The notes under the pieces were generated by a model, which was not told where the DNA came from, made no database searches, and saw only the letters and a program-made list of their open reading frames with translations. A program made the translations under genes and the position numbers. Of a DNA stretch of 64,000 bases, positions 1-11,786 are shown in pieces. The DNA comes from Schistosoma mansoni. Taxonomy: Eukaryota > Platyhelminthes > Trematoda > Strigeidida > Schistosomatidae. The stretch spans positions 35,681,511 to 35,745,510 of the forward strand of contig NC_031495.1 of assembly GCF_000237925.1 (NCBI RefSeq), in the 5' to 3' direction. Position 1 is the stretch's first letter. Each line of letters opens with the position of its first letter.

Positions 1-689
1 ATTATCTTTCGTTCGTTTTTTTCAATAACGATACTAATATTAGAAACTATTTGTAAATTGAATTACGAAAATTCTCGAGATTCAGCCGTTTAACAAAACA
101 TTCTTCAAAGAGGCCTGTTACATTAATACCAAACAGAAGAAATAAGTTTTTACGTAAATACATTTCGTATCATTCTGTAATCATATTTTACAATTTTTGA
201 AAAATTAAAATAATACAAAGAAACTGGTGTATAATAGTAAACAGTCTTTATGTTCAAACAGTAGAATTTAACAAAACTTGAAGGGTACAGTGAATGTAAC
301 TTCGGGAACATTTAAGTGATCAGTCATTTTGTTTATTTAGTGATATATTTAGTATTTAACACTTTCATGAATAAACTTACTGGAGTCAGCTAAAGATTCA
401 TAGTTATTGCTGTATAAAACAATAAATATAATCTTGGAATTATTATCAGCTTGATTGATCAAATCATATTAGTGACATCAACTGATAACACACTATAGAT
501 ACTATTTTGGAACATAAATCTTTTTAATATGTGTATTTACTCAGTTGTTAATATTTTGTATTCATGAAATTTATGCTTTATCTTAAACAAATCGGTAATT
601 CGTGAAGTTTTCAGTTTTTGGTTACTAACCTCTTTAAAACTATTAAGTGATACAATACTCTAGAGTTTATAAATTTAATAATGAAATAA
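1..689. other. AT-rich stretch, no gene seen
   Basis: No open frame of note, no recognisable repeat and no RNA gene could be seen on either strand. It looks like ordinary AT-rich intergenic or intronic DNA. Confidence 0.5.
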
Positions 690-1015
690 TCTTATAGAGT
701 TGAGATCATGAGTCAATTGAAGCTAGACCATCAAGGAAAACCTGGAAGCACTAGACGGCCGTTTCGTCCTATTATGGGACTCCTCAGCAGTGTGTATCCA
801 CGATCCCGCACTCGCGAGATTCGAACCCAGGACCTACCAGTCTCGCGCCAGAGAACTTAACCGACAGACCACTGAGCCAGTATCCAACGGTGTTAATGTT
901 TATTTTCAACTGATCCACGAAATTGAGCAACCATTCACCAATGTCATCAGTTGGTTGATATCTCCCAACAGACTTGGCTGAACTCCACTGGTTACTGCTT
1001 CTCACTAGAACTTCT
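690..1015 (-). mobile_element. Hammerhead SINE-like repeat, type 2
   Basis: Read on the minus strand, this repeat has a leader (about 1015-885), then a tRNA-like pol III promoter, then a hammerhead ribozyme and a tail. The box A-like run GGCTCAGTGGTC lies at about 867-878 and the box B-like GGGTTCGAATC near 818-830. The hammerhead core (749-792) is followed by a tail with CTTCCAGGTTTTCC and ATGATCTCAACTC. Related pieces occur at 25.3, 40.2, 43.0 and 47.8 kb, which supports a dispersed family. The build resembles schistosome Sm-alpha repeats and animal retrozymes, which are non-autonomous and need a LINE for copying. The family name is not certain. Open frames across it are by-products of the repeat, not genes. 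Confidence 0.75.
749..792 (-). ncRNA. Hammerhead ribozyme, apparently intact core
   Basis: On the minus strand the order is CACTG, CTGAGGA, GTCC, loop, GGAC, GAAA, the short palindrome around CGGCCG, then GTC and TAGTG. This satisfies the hammerhead consensus CUGANGA and GAAA with an NUH cleavage site (GUC). Stem II pairs as four Watson-Crick pairs. Stem I pairs CACTG with TAGTG through one G-U. Stem III is very short and palindromic, as in the schistosome Sm-alpha ribozyme. It is a type I hammerhead expected to cleave its own transcript. It is the best-preserved copy of its family in the window. Confidence 0.75.
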
Positions 1016-1398
1016 GATAATGAAGTAATCACTTTATACTTTACTGATGAACACAAATTTAAACATTTAAAATAGTCATTCACTGTTAAGATGTATCTAA
1101 ACTTTTCGTCAATCTTTGCGGTTTGCATTTAAAATCTGCTTCTGAAAATTAACAGTCCTCTATAAGATGTATAGGAAAAACCTAATACATTGACAAAGGT
1201 AAAGGTACAAACGAACTAGTAACTTATAAATGAATATAATCACTTCGCAACAATGTTGAATCAACCCAACAAACATAATAGAGCCTTCACCAAAGACTGG
1301 TTTGAATCTTTGAAAACAGAACTTATTAGATATCTAGTGGCAAAAAATTTGATCATTTTTATAATCCTAATAAAATATTCCACTTTTTTTCGTTTCTT

Positions 1399-1400
<2 letters not shown>

Positions 1401-1433
<33 letters not shown>
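1401..1433. repeat. (AT)n microsatellite
   Basis: About 16 uninterrupted AT units. Confidence 0.9.
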
Positions 1434-1436
<3 letters not shown>

Positions 1437-1439
1437 CGT

Positions 1440-4400
1440 GAGGCCTAAGCCAAGTGTAGCCCCTTCTTGTAAAAAGGCTACCCTACTCAGGTCGTTTTAT
1501 CAACTGTGGTTCCATGTATAAGGGATCCAATTTGGTTCCGTTGTTGTGTTAATTCATTTGATGCCAGTTATAACTCGCCTTGACATGGTCTGTTTATGTT
1601 GAGGTTTAGACAACTGTCATTATCTAGTTTTGTTACTCATCGTCATCTATATCAATAGTTTCAAGTGCATAACTGATGGTATCTAAAAACTGCTTGTCGT
1701 TCTATTTATCGGACAAGAAATATTCCTTCCTTCTTGTCCTGCGCTAGATGAACGGTTTCCAGTTTGCTCGATACGGTTAGATACCGTTAACTGGTACGCT
1801 TAGGTACGCCTGGTTCTGTAAAGAAACGCAGACGTTTGGCTCTTAGTAGCGTAGTAGGGTCGAGTCGAGGACGGACTATGATCACTACTACCATACGATT
1901 ACGTGCCCAGAAACGACTGGGTTCCTTTGATAACTCGTAAATCAGAAGGCTTTAATTAGTCCAGATCAAGTATATTTATTGGCGATCTCGTGGTATCGAT
2001 AGAATACCGAGACGTGCCAACGGGTACAGGCAAAATGGGCAGAGCGTAAGAAAGTTTGAGCCGAACAAGGCGGATAGCGGAACAAGAAGTGAGTCTGATG
2101 CAGTTAAACAAGTACAGTAAAACAATCACTGGTACAATTGGTTACAATAATAATAATTGTTTCTTTTATTCCAATCATGTTCTTATCGAGACCAGCTGGT
2201 CACTACAGTAGGAACAGTGAAGCTAATGTTGATGTTCGTAGTTGTGGTGCGTTCGACACTTTGGTTGTAAAGTACGTTACAAGGAACCAGTTGGTTTTGG
2301 GTGTAGAGTGTCATTTAGGCCTTCAGATTACGTTCCTATTTGTCTCGGTGGGAGCTCTGCGGAGCAACACAGTTTTGTAAGAAAGAAAGATGTTATGTTG
2401 TCACCCAAGGACTTAAAGGAAGGAACGAAGCCTACGTGTTTATCTCGTCAATGTAGAGCAACCACATCAAGCGTCATTAGGTGGTGCAATTCTTTGCGCT
2501 TTCCTCATCAACCATTGCTGTGAGTGGAATAGAAGGGTCCACGCTGAATGGTTTGGAAGACCACATCTGATCTTCCGAACTGCTTTTTGATCGGCAAAAG
2601 AAGACAGACAACATATGAAAGATGATACCGAAGAGTTGAACAATTTCTCGATGATCTTTTGTTACTTGGTATCAAAATGGTGTATGTAAGGTTAGGACGT
2701 GAGGTAGATCTGAAGTTAGTGTTGGGGCTGTTAATGATGAGGTTTGCAAACCATCTTCGGTGTAAATGCGTAAACGTTTGCTCTAGAGTGTAAGAGGAGA
2801 GTGGAGAATAAGTTTTTTCTGACATATCAAACTGTTGCAAAGTAGCATTAATGAAACAAAGTGAAACAATGTTTATTTTGTGAGAACAACCTTGAATCGT
2901 AAATGTTGGGCAAAGAAACTTAAGTGAACTGGGATGGTAAGGACGATAAGATTTTCGTTCCGTGAAATACCGCGCACGCTTGAATTTAATGTAAATTTAG
3001 CCAACATAGTGTCGAAGGTAGACAATGTTTACTTAAGTTTTGGGGTACATGGACAATATTCATCCGAGCATGAACCACATAAGAAAGTAGCTGTGATTTG
3101 ACGTTTATTAATGCTAGCCTAGCGGAGAGACTGCATTTTAAAGCTAAAATGAGGAGTATCTCAGTTAACACTAGATTTGACAAGACGTTGATTGTGTACA
3201 CAAGTAGTAAATTCGTCGAGCAGTGACGCCTTTTTTTGAGTTAAGACGACCTACCCAACTAGCAAACTAAGATTAACGGATGGGGCGAGAACAGATAGAA
3301 GTTCGTTCATGAAGATGTGTCATTTATCTAATTTACCTGTTTCTGAGCTGCAAAATAAGAAAACGAAGCTATTAGTTGAATACAATGTTGCGGAATTACG
3401 CAGAGTGGTGGGAGTAAGATTTACTGATGTATATGAGTAATATGCTATCAGAACGATCTTGGGATGATAGGTTCGTGATCTCGTATTATTGACTAATGGT
3501 TAAGCGTATTTTTTTTAAGGTCCAGAAGCACAATTACCAATCACTAGGGCTATAAGTACGTACGTAAGCAATTAGCTGTTGGAGAAGTATTTGATATGCA
3601 ACGCTTAGGAAAGGGTACATGGGGTAGCGATATTTGCTCAGTGATCAGTCTTCAAATGTCTACGAACAACACTTATGTACTCATAAGATGTTTGTGAATA
3701 ATAATAATAATAATCTGAATAGTTATCTTTTAGAAGTGTCATCTTTTTGACAAAGATTAGATGTTGTGATTTCCACGGCCTAATATCAGGTGTTTTCAAT
3801 GACAAACACTCCAATGGAGCCAACCTTGCACCAATAGCTTGAGGAAACAGTTTTACCCATCTTGATTATATTACTAGTTTTAAAAGGTTTCACTCGGGAA
3901 CATACTGTTTCTAAATCTATTTTGAAGGATGTGAATTCACTGGAATGTTTTTGGAGGTGAGTCGGAGAACTTTTTGGGTCGTGCTGAAAATTACTGGATA
4001 TTTATACACTTAGAATATGGACGGCTTGGAGACGAACTTCTAACGACCAAGAGCATCCTAACTAACTTTGAACACCTTCTGGGACACTTATTTCAGTTCA
4101 TTCTAACACAAGCTCGAAAGGTACTACTCAGAAGTTCTATGGGAATATAATTGATAATACTGTAGAAACAACTACAACCTTTTATGCACAGTTGTGTCAT
4201 GAAGTTCCCTGCCAGCTACCAGATCCGGTTAGTTCCTTAGAATTCTTTAAGATGGAATTTCACATATTCTTCATGACTTCAGAACTGCCGTTGACACTAA
4301 CCTACAACTCTTCTTCCATCTATACGCGCCTTATACATTTAGGTTTCTTTCTGGAGGCAAAAGTGACTTATTTTTGCAATAAACGAAAGCATTTTAAGCA

Positions 4401-6039
4401 AGAATGTGTTCTTTGTGTCCGCAAACATCTGACCTGCTGATTTGTTTTACATGTAGGCTAATATGCCATAGCAATATTACTTATAATTTCTACCTTGCAG
4501 TATGCTGAGGTTACCTAATAATAACGCATCATATACTGGACGAAGATAATGGCATTAAAATGTCCTATTTGGCTTGTGTATCTAAGACCAGTCGTCCGGG
4601 AGTACATCCTGAAAGATTTCAAACAACAAGATGAAGCCGTTGAAATCTGTAGTTTTTTTGGTCACATCGATCCCTGAATCACATTTATCAGATTAGACAT
4701 CTAGAAGGTTATACAAAGATAACCAGGGCATGCGCTGCTACAATGTATCCATTCTTCACTTAAATTTGCACATTCAAGAGCTGTTGTAACGAGGGTAATT
4801 GCCTGAGTATTTATCACAGAATTTTTGCCTATTTGACTACAACTGCCTGCGAAGAGTTTGAGAAACCACAGTTACTATATCTGCACAAAATGTATTGCCT
4901 CACAAAATCTCTTTGCGTAGGAGGGGCGGTGGGATGATGTAGAATATACCAAAGTTTCCTAACAAGACACTGAACTGTATGATACAGACGATACTAACTT
5001 AGAGTACCATCACATTAAAGAACCGTCTGTTATTTATATTTAGGGTTCAGAAGTGTAGATGCGATAGCTGCCATCAAACCAAAGAATAAAAAATAACTTT
5101 AGAGACAGTAATAAGCAAAATGCTCCAGGTACTTATTGTGAAACATAGGATTTACGGACATACAGCATACCTGTGCCTCCGTTTTTCTCCGGTAACTTCT
5201 GAATACAAATTAACCATAGAAATGGTAATGGATAAAAACCCTCTGTAAGATCCATTTCGAAGGTTTTGTATGTGAAAATCCCTCCATGCATACATTTGTA
5301 GCTTTTTCTCATTGGTTTCTATAGTTGTACATTTTGTTAGTCTTCTTGATGCCATTTGTGATTATTATGTTTCATTTTATAACAGTTTTTTCATTTTCTC
5401 TCTCGCTTTCAATGAGTTTCTATGTTTCTTTCTACTGTTTTAGTTGATATTTAATCTTGGCGGCAGCCATATCGATTGTTCCCTCTTCGATTGTGTTGCT
5501 TGAGTTGACTGGGATCGTGCATTTTGGTTGTAAATTGAAGCACTTTCCCAGAATTGGAAACACTTTGTGTTGTAAAGCAACAAACTATTATCTTTTGAAC
5601 GAATTTTTACTTGATCTATCCAGAAAGGATAGAATAACACTTATTTTTAGTGCGTCCGGTAATTTGCTTATATTTCTTATCAAGTTGTCTATTTGTTGTA
5701 ATTTAGATCGATTATTGAGGGGACAATTATTAGTTGAATAACTGAGCAGTAATAATATAGATTTTTATTTATAATGAAATTTTGAACCGTTATTTCCGCA
5801 ATCATCTTGTTTTGATATCAAAGGGGGGATACTGAGTCTCTAAAACACCGAGACAGTTATTCCTCAGCCAAACCTTAGTTTGGATTTTACACTCCCTCAC
5901 AATAACACGATAAAACGTACAAGGTATGGAAGAGTCATTACTGTAAAAATGTAAGTACAAAGAACAAGAAAAATATTCGAGCAATAGTTTTTGCGATATT
6001 CTCGGTCATAGATTATGACAGAACTTCGACAAACCAAAA
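1440..6039. other. Relatively GC-rich stretch without recognisable genes
   Basis: By eye the base composition is richer in G and C than the AT-rich DNA around 14-19 kb or 37-39 kb. Open frames are short, carry no recognisable domain and lack good splice contexts. The texture resembles decayed mobile DNA, but no RT, integrase or transposase motif could be read. A short (ATA)n run lies near 3699-3715. Confidence 0.35.
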
Positions 6040-6450
6040 CGTTACTGTTGAAGGTATATTCCTACCAGTTAAGAAGCAATAACCTATCTAGAGCATATAG
6101 GGTCGGCGAAATGTCACTGAATATCGAACAGATCATCAATCCCCGTCAAGGTCAAAGATAGTCAACGCGCATCAGTCAATCATACGCCATGGACTGGCCC
6201 ACGCGACAGTGGTTGTACTTTCGCTTCTGTACTTTCGTGGTTGTACCTTAACTAATATATTCTTGTAATAACGTCCTTTGTGTTGTATAGTCTCCATAGC
6301 GTCCATGGTCCCTTGTTACGTCGATGGAGGCAATCCACGTAAGGTGCAGGTCGCGAGGTGTGACCTCGAAGTTGGCTTATTCGTTACACCGTCCCCGTCT
6401 AACTCGAGTAGGTCTCCAATCATTCCGAAATAGATCATCAACGTTGGTGG
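6040..6450. other. Possible LTR-like or promoter-like fragment
   Basis: A compact, GC-richer block with a TATAGTCTCC run near 6286 and C/G-rich flanks. It reads like the regulatory end of an old retroelement, but no matching second end, primer site or coding region was found nearby. Low certainty. Confidence 0.2.
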
Positions 6451-6639
6451 TCTACAAGCAAAATGCTAGACAAATTCAGTTCGCTCCAAAAGTGAGTAAT
6501 CAATTACAAAATGAGAATTACACAGTAGATGAACAAACGATATGACTAAATACAGGTACTCGACAGCAAACATATCTATCCAATAGGGTAAGTGTTTCGG
6601 TTTTAGTAAGAGAGAACAGAAGAAATTATTTAACAAGGG

Positions 6640-8992
6640 AACAACCGAAGTACAATGATCCAATTTGGCAATTCAATTTAAGTTTCAGTTTGGAAAGGAC
6701 AGGAGGCTTGATGGCCTGTGTTAGTCCTGGCAATGATGGTCTCAGCTGATCCAACTTTCTTTTGAAGGAGTCGACGGATGGAGCCTCAACCACGTGCTGA
6801 GGTAATGAATTCCACTCGTTGATTATTCGATGGGAAAGCCGGTAGTCAGCTGACAAGTAATTCGTTCGGGGCTTTTGAACTTTTTTGGAGTGTCCTCGTA
6901 GATTTTCTGTTTTAGAAGACAAGAAAAATGAGGGCATATCAGGTGCAAATTTGTCATTAAGCAATTTGAAAACTGTAATCAAGTCGCCTCTGATTCTTCG
7001 ATATGACAGCGGGAATAGGTTTAGCTTGGTCAGTCTAGTACCATACGGGAGCTTCGCTATTCCGGGAATCAGCCTAGTTGTTGTTCTCTGAACCCTTTCC
7101 AAGAGTTCACTGTCTTTTTTAGGCAGTGGCTAGCTGCTTGTATGCAGTGCTCAAGTTTAGGGCGCACAAACATTGTATACAAAGTCAGAAACGTTTTAGC
7201 GTCGAGATGCCTAAAAGCCCTGCGTATGGACCATAAAGTCCTAAAACCTTTGGCGGCTATTGCACGGTAGTGTGCAGTAGTTTTTAAATGTTGACTAACG
7301 ATGACGCCTAAGTCATTGTGTGCCTGGACAATAGGTAACTCAGTGTTATTCATCGTGTATGTATCTGTACCCTGGTGGCCAATATGCATCACAATACACT
7401 TGGAAGTATTTATCGGTAATTGCCAGGTTTGAGACCATTCAGATAATTTCTCCAGGTCATTTTGAAGTTCTAAGCTATCGCCCTTGCTTTGTATCGCTCT
7501 CTATATCTTGACATCGTCAGCATAGAGTAAGACCGATGACGATAGTAGACGAGGGAGGTCATTTATGTACAGGAGGAATAACACTGGCCCCAAAACTGTA
7601 CACTGGGTGACTCCACTAAGCACAGTCTCCCAGCTAGACAACTTGGAGTTCACCCTTACTCTTTGTTGACGCCCAACTAGGAAGTCTTTTATCCACATCA
7701 ATAGATTACCTCCAATCCCGACATTCCTTAGCTTATATAACAGCCGGTTGTGTAGCACTTTGTCGAAGGCCTTGCTGAAATCGATGTAAGCTACGCCTAT
7801 AGGTAACTTTTGGTCCTTAAGAGCGCACCAGCTTTCACGAGCGACTAATAAGTTTGTGAGACAAGAGTAACCTGTTCTAAAACCATGCTGCTTTTCGGAG
7901 AGGATCCGGTTTTCATCGAGATACTTAAACATCTCCTTCCGAATAATCTTTTCTAAGATTTTAACAACCACACTAGTTAGGCTAATGGGTCGGTAATTCT
8001 CAGGCTTATGTTTTGTACCTGTTTTGAAGACTGGACTTACTATGGCGTTCTTCCAGTCTTTTGGTAAACGACCCTGGGTTACGGATAGATTAAAACATAC
8101 ACTTAAAGGGTTCGCAACAAAGTTAGCTAATTCCTTTAGTAACCTAGGATGCAGTTCATCGGGTCCCGTGGATTTGCCTATGTCAAGCTTAATTAGCAGA
8201 CCAAAGACATCGAGTTCTTTAATGGTCACGCTGTCCAGTGTTTGTGTGGGGGGATTTTCATGGACTGGTAAGAAGGGTGTTTCTATGGTATATACGTTAC
8301 TAAAGTATTTAGAGAATACTTGAGCTTTGCCAAAGTCGTCCTCCACTAGTGATGAGGCAGTACTGTCTCCCCATAGTGAAGGAACATTTTTTCTTCTTTT
8401 TGTCCTTTGGTTTATATAGGAATACAAGCGTTTAGGGCATTCTATGGATTCCTTAACGATTTTCTCTTCGTACAGCTTTCTGGACTTACAGAGGGTCGAG
8501 GCACAGGTATTCCGAGCTTTTTGATACTGAGATTTTGCCTCGTCAGTCCCCAGTAACGTAAATCTATCCCCTATTTTCCTTCTTTTACGGAGAAGGACGC
8601 GAACCGCCCTACTGAACCACGGTGGGGAGTTCTCGGCCCCTTAGATGTAGTCCAAGGGATGTGGGGGCGGTAACTTTTAAGTATAAATTCCGGAATAAGC
8701 CCCAAGACATTTCGATTGATGACTCTGGGTATATTGTCCAATCTACTGGTGATGCTGAATGCATGATGTCTGGTATGTTTGCTTTCCAGACGTTAGGTCT
8801 GGATTGAGCTGAGGCGTACTCGTGACCGACAGTTATATGGAAATCAAAGGTTAAAACTGCATGATCACTTTTGCCCAGGAGTGGCATGTAATCCAGGTTT
8901 GCAACATCATCCTCATAGTGAGTCAATATAATATCTAGTAAGGATGATGCAGAGCCCGGGTCGCACCTAGTTGCTTCCTTCACGTGTTGCAC
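6640..8992 (-). pseudogene. CR1 ORF2 remnant (endonuclease and reverse transcriptase)
   Basis: The C-terminal part of the endonuclease is seen at about 8640-9060 with SLLDIILTH and GKSDHAVLTF. The reverse transcriptase (about 7130-8430) shows GKSTGPDELHPRLLK, NYRPISLTS, QHGFRTGYSCLTNLL, AYIDFSKAFDKV, LFLLYINDLP and the catalytic LYADDV. The CR1-type C-terminal region (about 6640-7110) shows LTKLNLFPLSYRRIRGDL and HRIINEWNSLPQ. The frame is interrupted by a shift near 8640, a stop just after the YADD motif at about 7501, and a shift near 7110. With roughly three disabling changes it is dead but not ancient. The alternative of a domesticated RT gene is unlikely given these breaks. Confidence 0.85.
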
Positions 8993-9062
8993 TAAGGCAC
9001 ATGTGATTACCGCATCAACTAGTTCCTGTTCGAAGGAATTTGCTGACGATTCAGTTACAAGA
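6640..9062 (-). mobile_element. CR1-clade LINE, 5'-truncated
   Basis: A non-LTR retrotransposon lies on the minus strand. It begins inside the endonuclease region at about 9060 and runs to about 6640. The upstream end is lost, the usual result of incomplete target-primed reverse transcription. It resembles schistosome SR1 and related CR1 elements more than the RTE elements elsewhere in this window. A simple 3' repeat was not clearly seen. No target-site duplication could be set with confidence. Confidence 0.85.
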
Positions 9063-11786
9063 AAAAATTAGTAAGTAGAACAAAGGTAGCACAGTTGCTA
9101 AATAACTTGCAGACATCAAAAGGTTATTCAGTTGCAGAATGTGTAGACAGTATGAGAGCATAATAAGTGCAAACGGTTTGAAAAATATGCTGATATATGT
9201 AAATACATAGGGTAATGAAAGAAGAATTGTATACAGTGAGAAACAAATGGATGTTGTTAAATGAAATGCATATTTTAAAAGAAATGTAAGAAAATAAAGA
9301 CAGGAAATCTCTTACGCACTCCCTGTGTGTAGTCGCATTGCTAAGCAACGAACGTTGTAGCCCATTGTCAATAGGTTCAGTTAATAAAAACATAGTGTTC
9401 TGACTAGGGAGATTAAAAATGAAGAGAAATGCTAATGATGGCCTCGGACGTTTTGGGACCGAGATTCTAAGCCATATGAACGACGGGGTAAGCTTTTTTT
9501 TCGAAAAGTACTTGATCACTATAATCTGTCGATGCAGTGGCACATGAAATAGAGGTAGTTGGATCGTGAAGCGTCGGTTGAGTTGTTAAAAATAAGACAT
9601 AGGACTAGTTGGAGTGTACCGTATCCCTGACAATGGAAAATACGGATACCTCCCTGTCAAGCAGATATAGAATCATTATGTTTGGTGACATTCTCTATAA
9701 ACCGTGTTGATGCGCATGAGAGGCCATCAGGCATTGAGAACTGCAGCAGAACCCTGCAAGTCAGTTTGGAATAAGTGTCACTTCAAGGCGTGTTTGTCGG
9801 ATGAAATACAGAAATAACTTTGTATGGTGCGATGAAGTACCCAAGAAAGACAGAATTTAGGTCAATGAATTTGTGGCTCGTAGGTTTTAAAGTTTCAATA
9901 TGTGTACGCCATCAAACATTTTCAGGCATCTTTCCGTTTATCTAACAGAAAAAATTCTCATGCAATGATATGACTTCTACTGAAGACTTCATTTCAAGCC
10001 CCCGCTCTCGTCTGTTTATCCGGCGAACCGAAATTGGCTTCAGTGTTGTGTACATAGGAGACATCCATGGATAGCCATGAGTGATCGAAGCGAAGTCCTC
10101 AGTGAAAATCATGTCTCACCTAGTAAAACAATAAGAATGTGTCCTAAACCGGTAGATATTTCACTTTCGTCCGAAAGTTAAAGAGCGGTAAACAACACAC
10201 ATTTTGGACGAAAGAGAGAGGGTAGGGCAAAGCAGATGTTATAGCAAATTTTTTTGGCAAAACGTCCCATCCCAAACCTACACTTGACGAAGAACAAAGC
10301 CTGAAAGCAATAAAAAATTTAGCCATTCCATTTTAATTTCAATTATGAAGATGTACTGAGTGAACTGGGCCGTATGAATGCGCGAAAATGGTCTGGACTG
10401 GGTTACTTGCCACTTCACATGCTAAAGCAGACTACGGCATCATCGGCTCGACGATCTTCCATTACTCCGATTAGTGGAAATATGACTATAAGCAGTAGAG
10501 AATGGAGGCTTATGTGGTCTTCAAACCAACCTCAGTTTTGTGCCAAGCTGGATCAAGTTGTGATTAGTTTCCTTACAGCACCGACCAAGGTGATATATTT
10601 AATGATTAGTGAAATACCTTAGTCAAACAAAAATGGCGTGACCGACCAGCTAATGTCGAAGCCACACCTCATGGTCAGTACTCAGAATGGACTACCCTTT
10701 CATCGTACCCAAGTACTATTGCTTTTTGATGACCGTGGAATGTAAACACCATTATTAAAGAAATGTATATACAACAGTAAGCACAAGGAACAGAGAGTGA
10801 CTACAAACACATAGGTCAGTCCATGACGCGCAATTAATTGACGCACGTTGGTCGTCTTTACCTTAACGATAATCGGTAAACCACTAAATATTCAGTGTCC
10901 TGGATGATGGATGATTTGGCAAGGGCAGTGACACTTCACTGGCCATACATGTCTGTTGGTACGGTGAGGCATTCTTGCATGAATAATGAACATATTGTTA
11001 TCAATGAACGTATCACAGGGGAAGCATCGGTACTATTCATCTTGACTCGAAATGATTTAGTGGTCATGGCAACTCGAGATCTTACGACCATTTTTCGCTG
11101 CCGTCTGACTAAAGTTAGAGGGCTTGAAACCTTGTAGTTGTCAAGGCGGACATTCACTAATCCTGACACGAACATTTTCATCACGTGTGCAAAGGTCTAG
11201 TAAGATCCCGACTGGAAAACTGAGTACAATGCACATGTCATGTCTAAAACATGACTTAGATACAGTGAAAAGAGTAAATATAACAGCTATCTGTGCAATT
11301 CTGGAACTTCTAGACTTTTCACATACGGTGCAACATGACAAGTTAGACCTCCTCACACTGTTCTGCAAAAGATTAGGAGCATACTAGATAAAGGTTAGGG
11401 CAAAGTATTGGTGCTATTGTCTTCAATGCATGATCCTGAATTCAGGTTAGAAAAGATATCGTCATCCCGCTTTCATCAATACATTTGATGAGAAATTGGA
11501 TTGCATGGTATCACTAATTTTGACGACAAATAAAGACTAAATGACGAATTATCTTTTTCATGAAAAATAAGTGACTGTAGATAATTTAATTTGTTTTAAT
11601 GCACCAGTATCATTTATTTTTACCTAAGTAAATAGCAGACAACTAATTAAGAGTGGTCTGGCAATTATGATTTATCGCCCCCCAATGACTCGTTGACTCA
11701 GTCGAAGTGCACTTTGGAAGTTTAAAAACTCACTTGTTCGCCTTAACTTTATTGGGCAGTCTTAGAAAACATACACAGTCCTAAAG
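9063..11786. other. Unclassified stretch upstream of the C16orf89-like gene
   Basis: Several frames of 60-140 codons exist on both strands, but none shows a known domain, a splice-site series or a conserved motif. The composition is moderately GC-rich, like 1.4-6 kb. The last few hundred bases should include the promoter and 5' UTR of the gene starting at 11787, but no clear TATA or initiator element stands out. Confidence 0.35.

Noticed and set aside
818-867. True tRNA genes at the box A/box B-like sites
   Set aside because: The sites are parts of dispersed repeats; no complete cloverleaf with anticodon arm could be drawn at any of them.
784-1128. 114-codon minus-strand frame
   Set aside because: It lies across the type 2 hammerhead repeat (similar frame at 25162-25452 across another copy). 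The similarity comes from the repeat, not from a gene.
4192-4440. 82-codon plus-strand frame with several cysteines
   Set aside because: No domain, no splice context and no repeat in the window to compare with.
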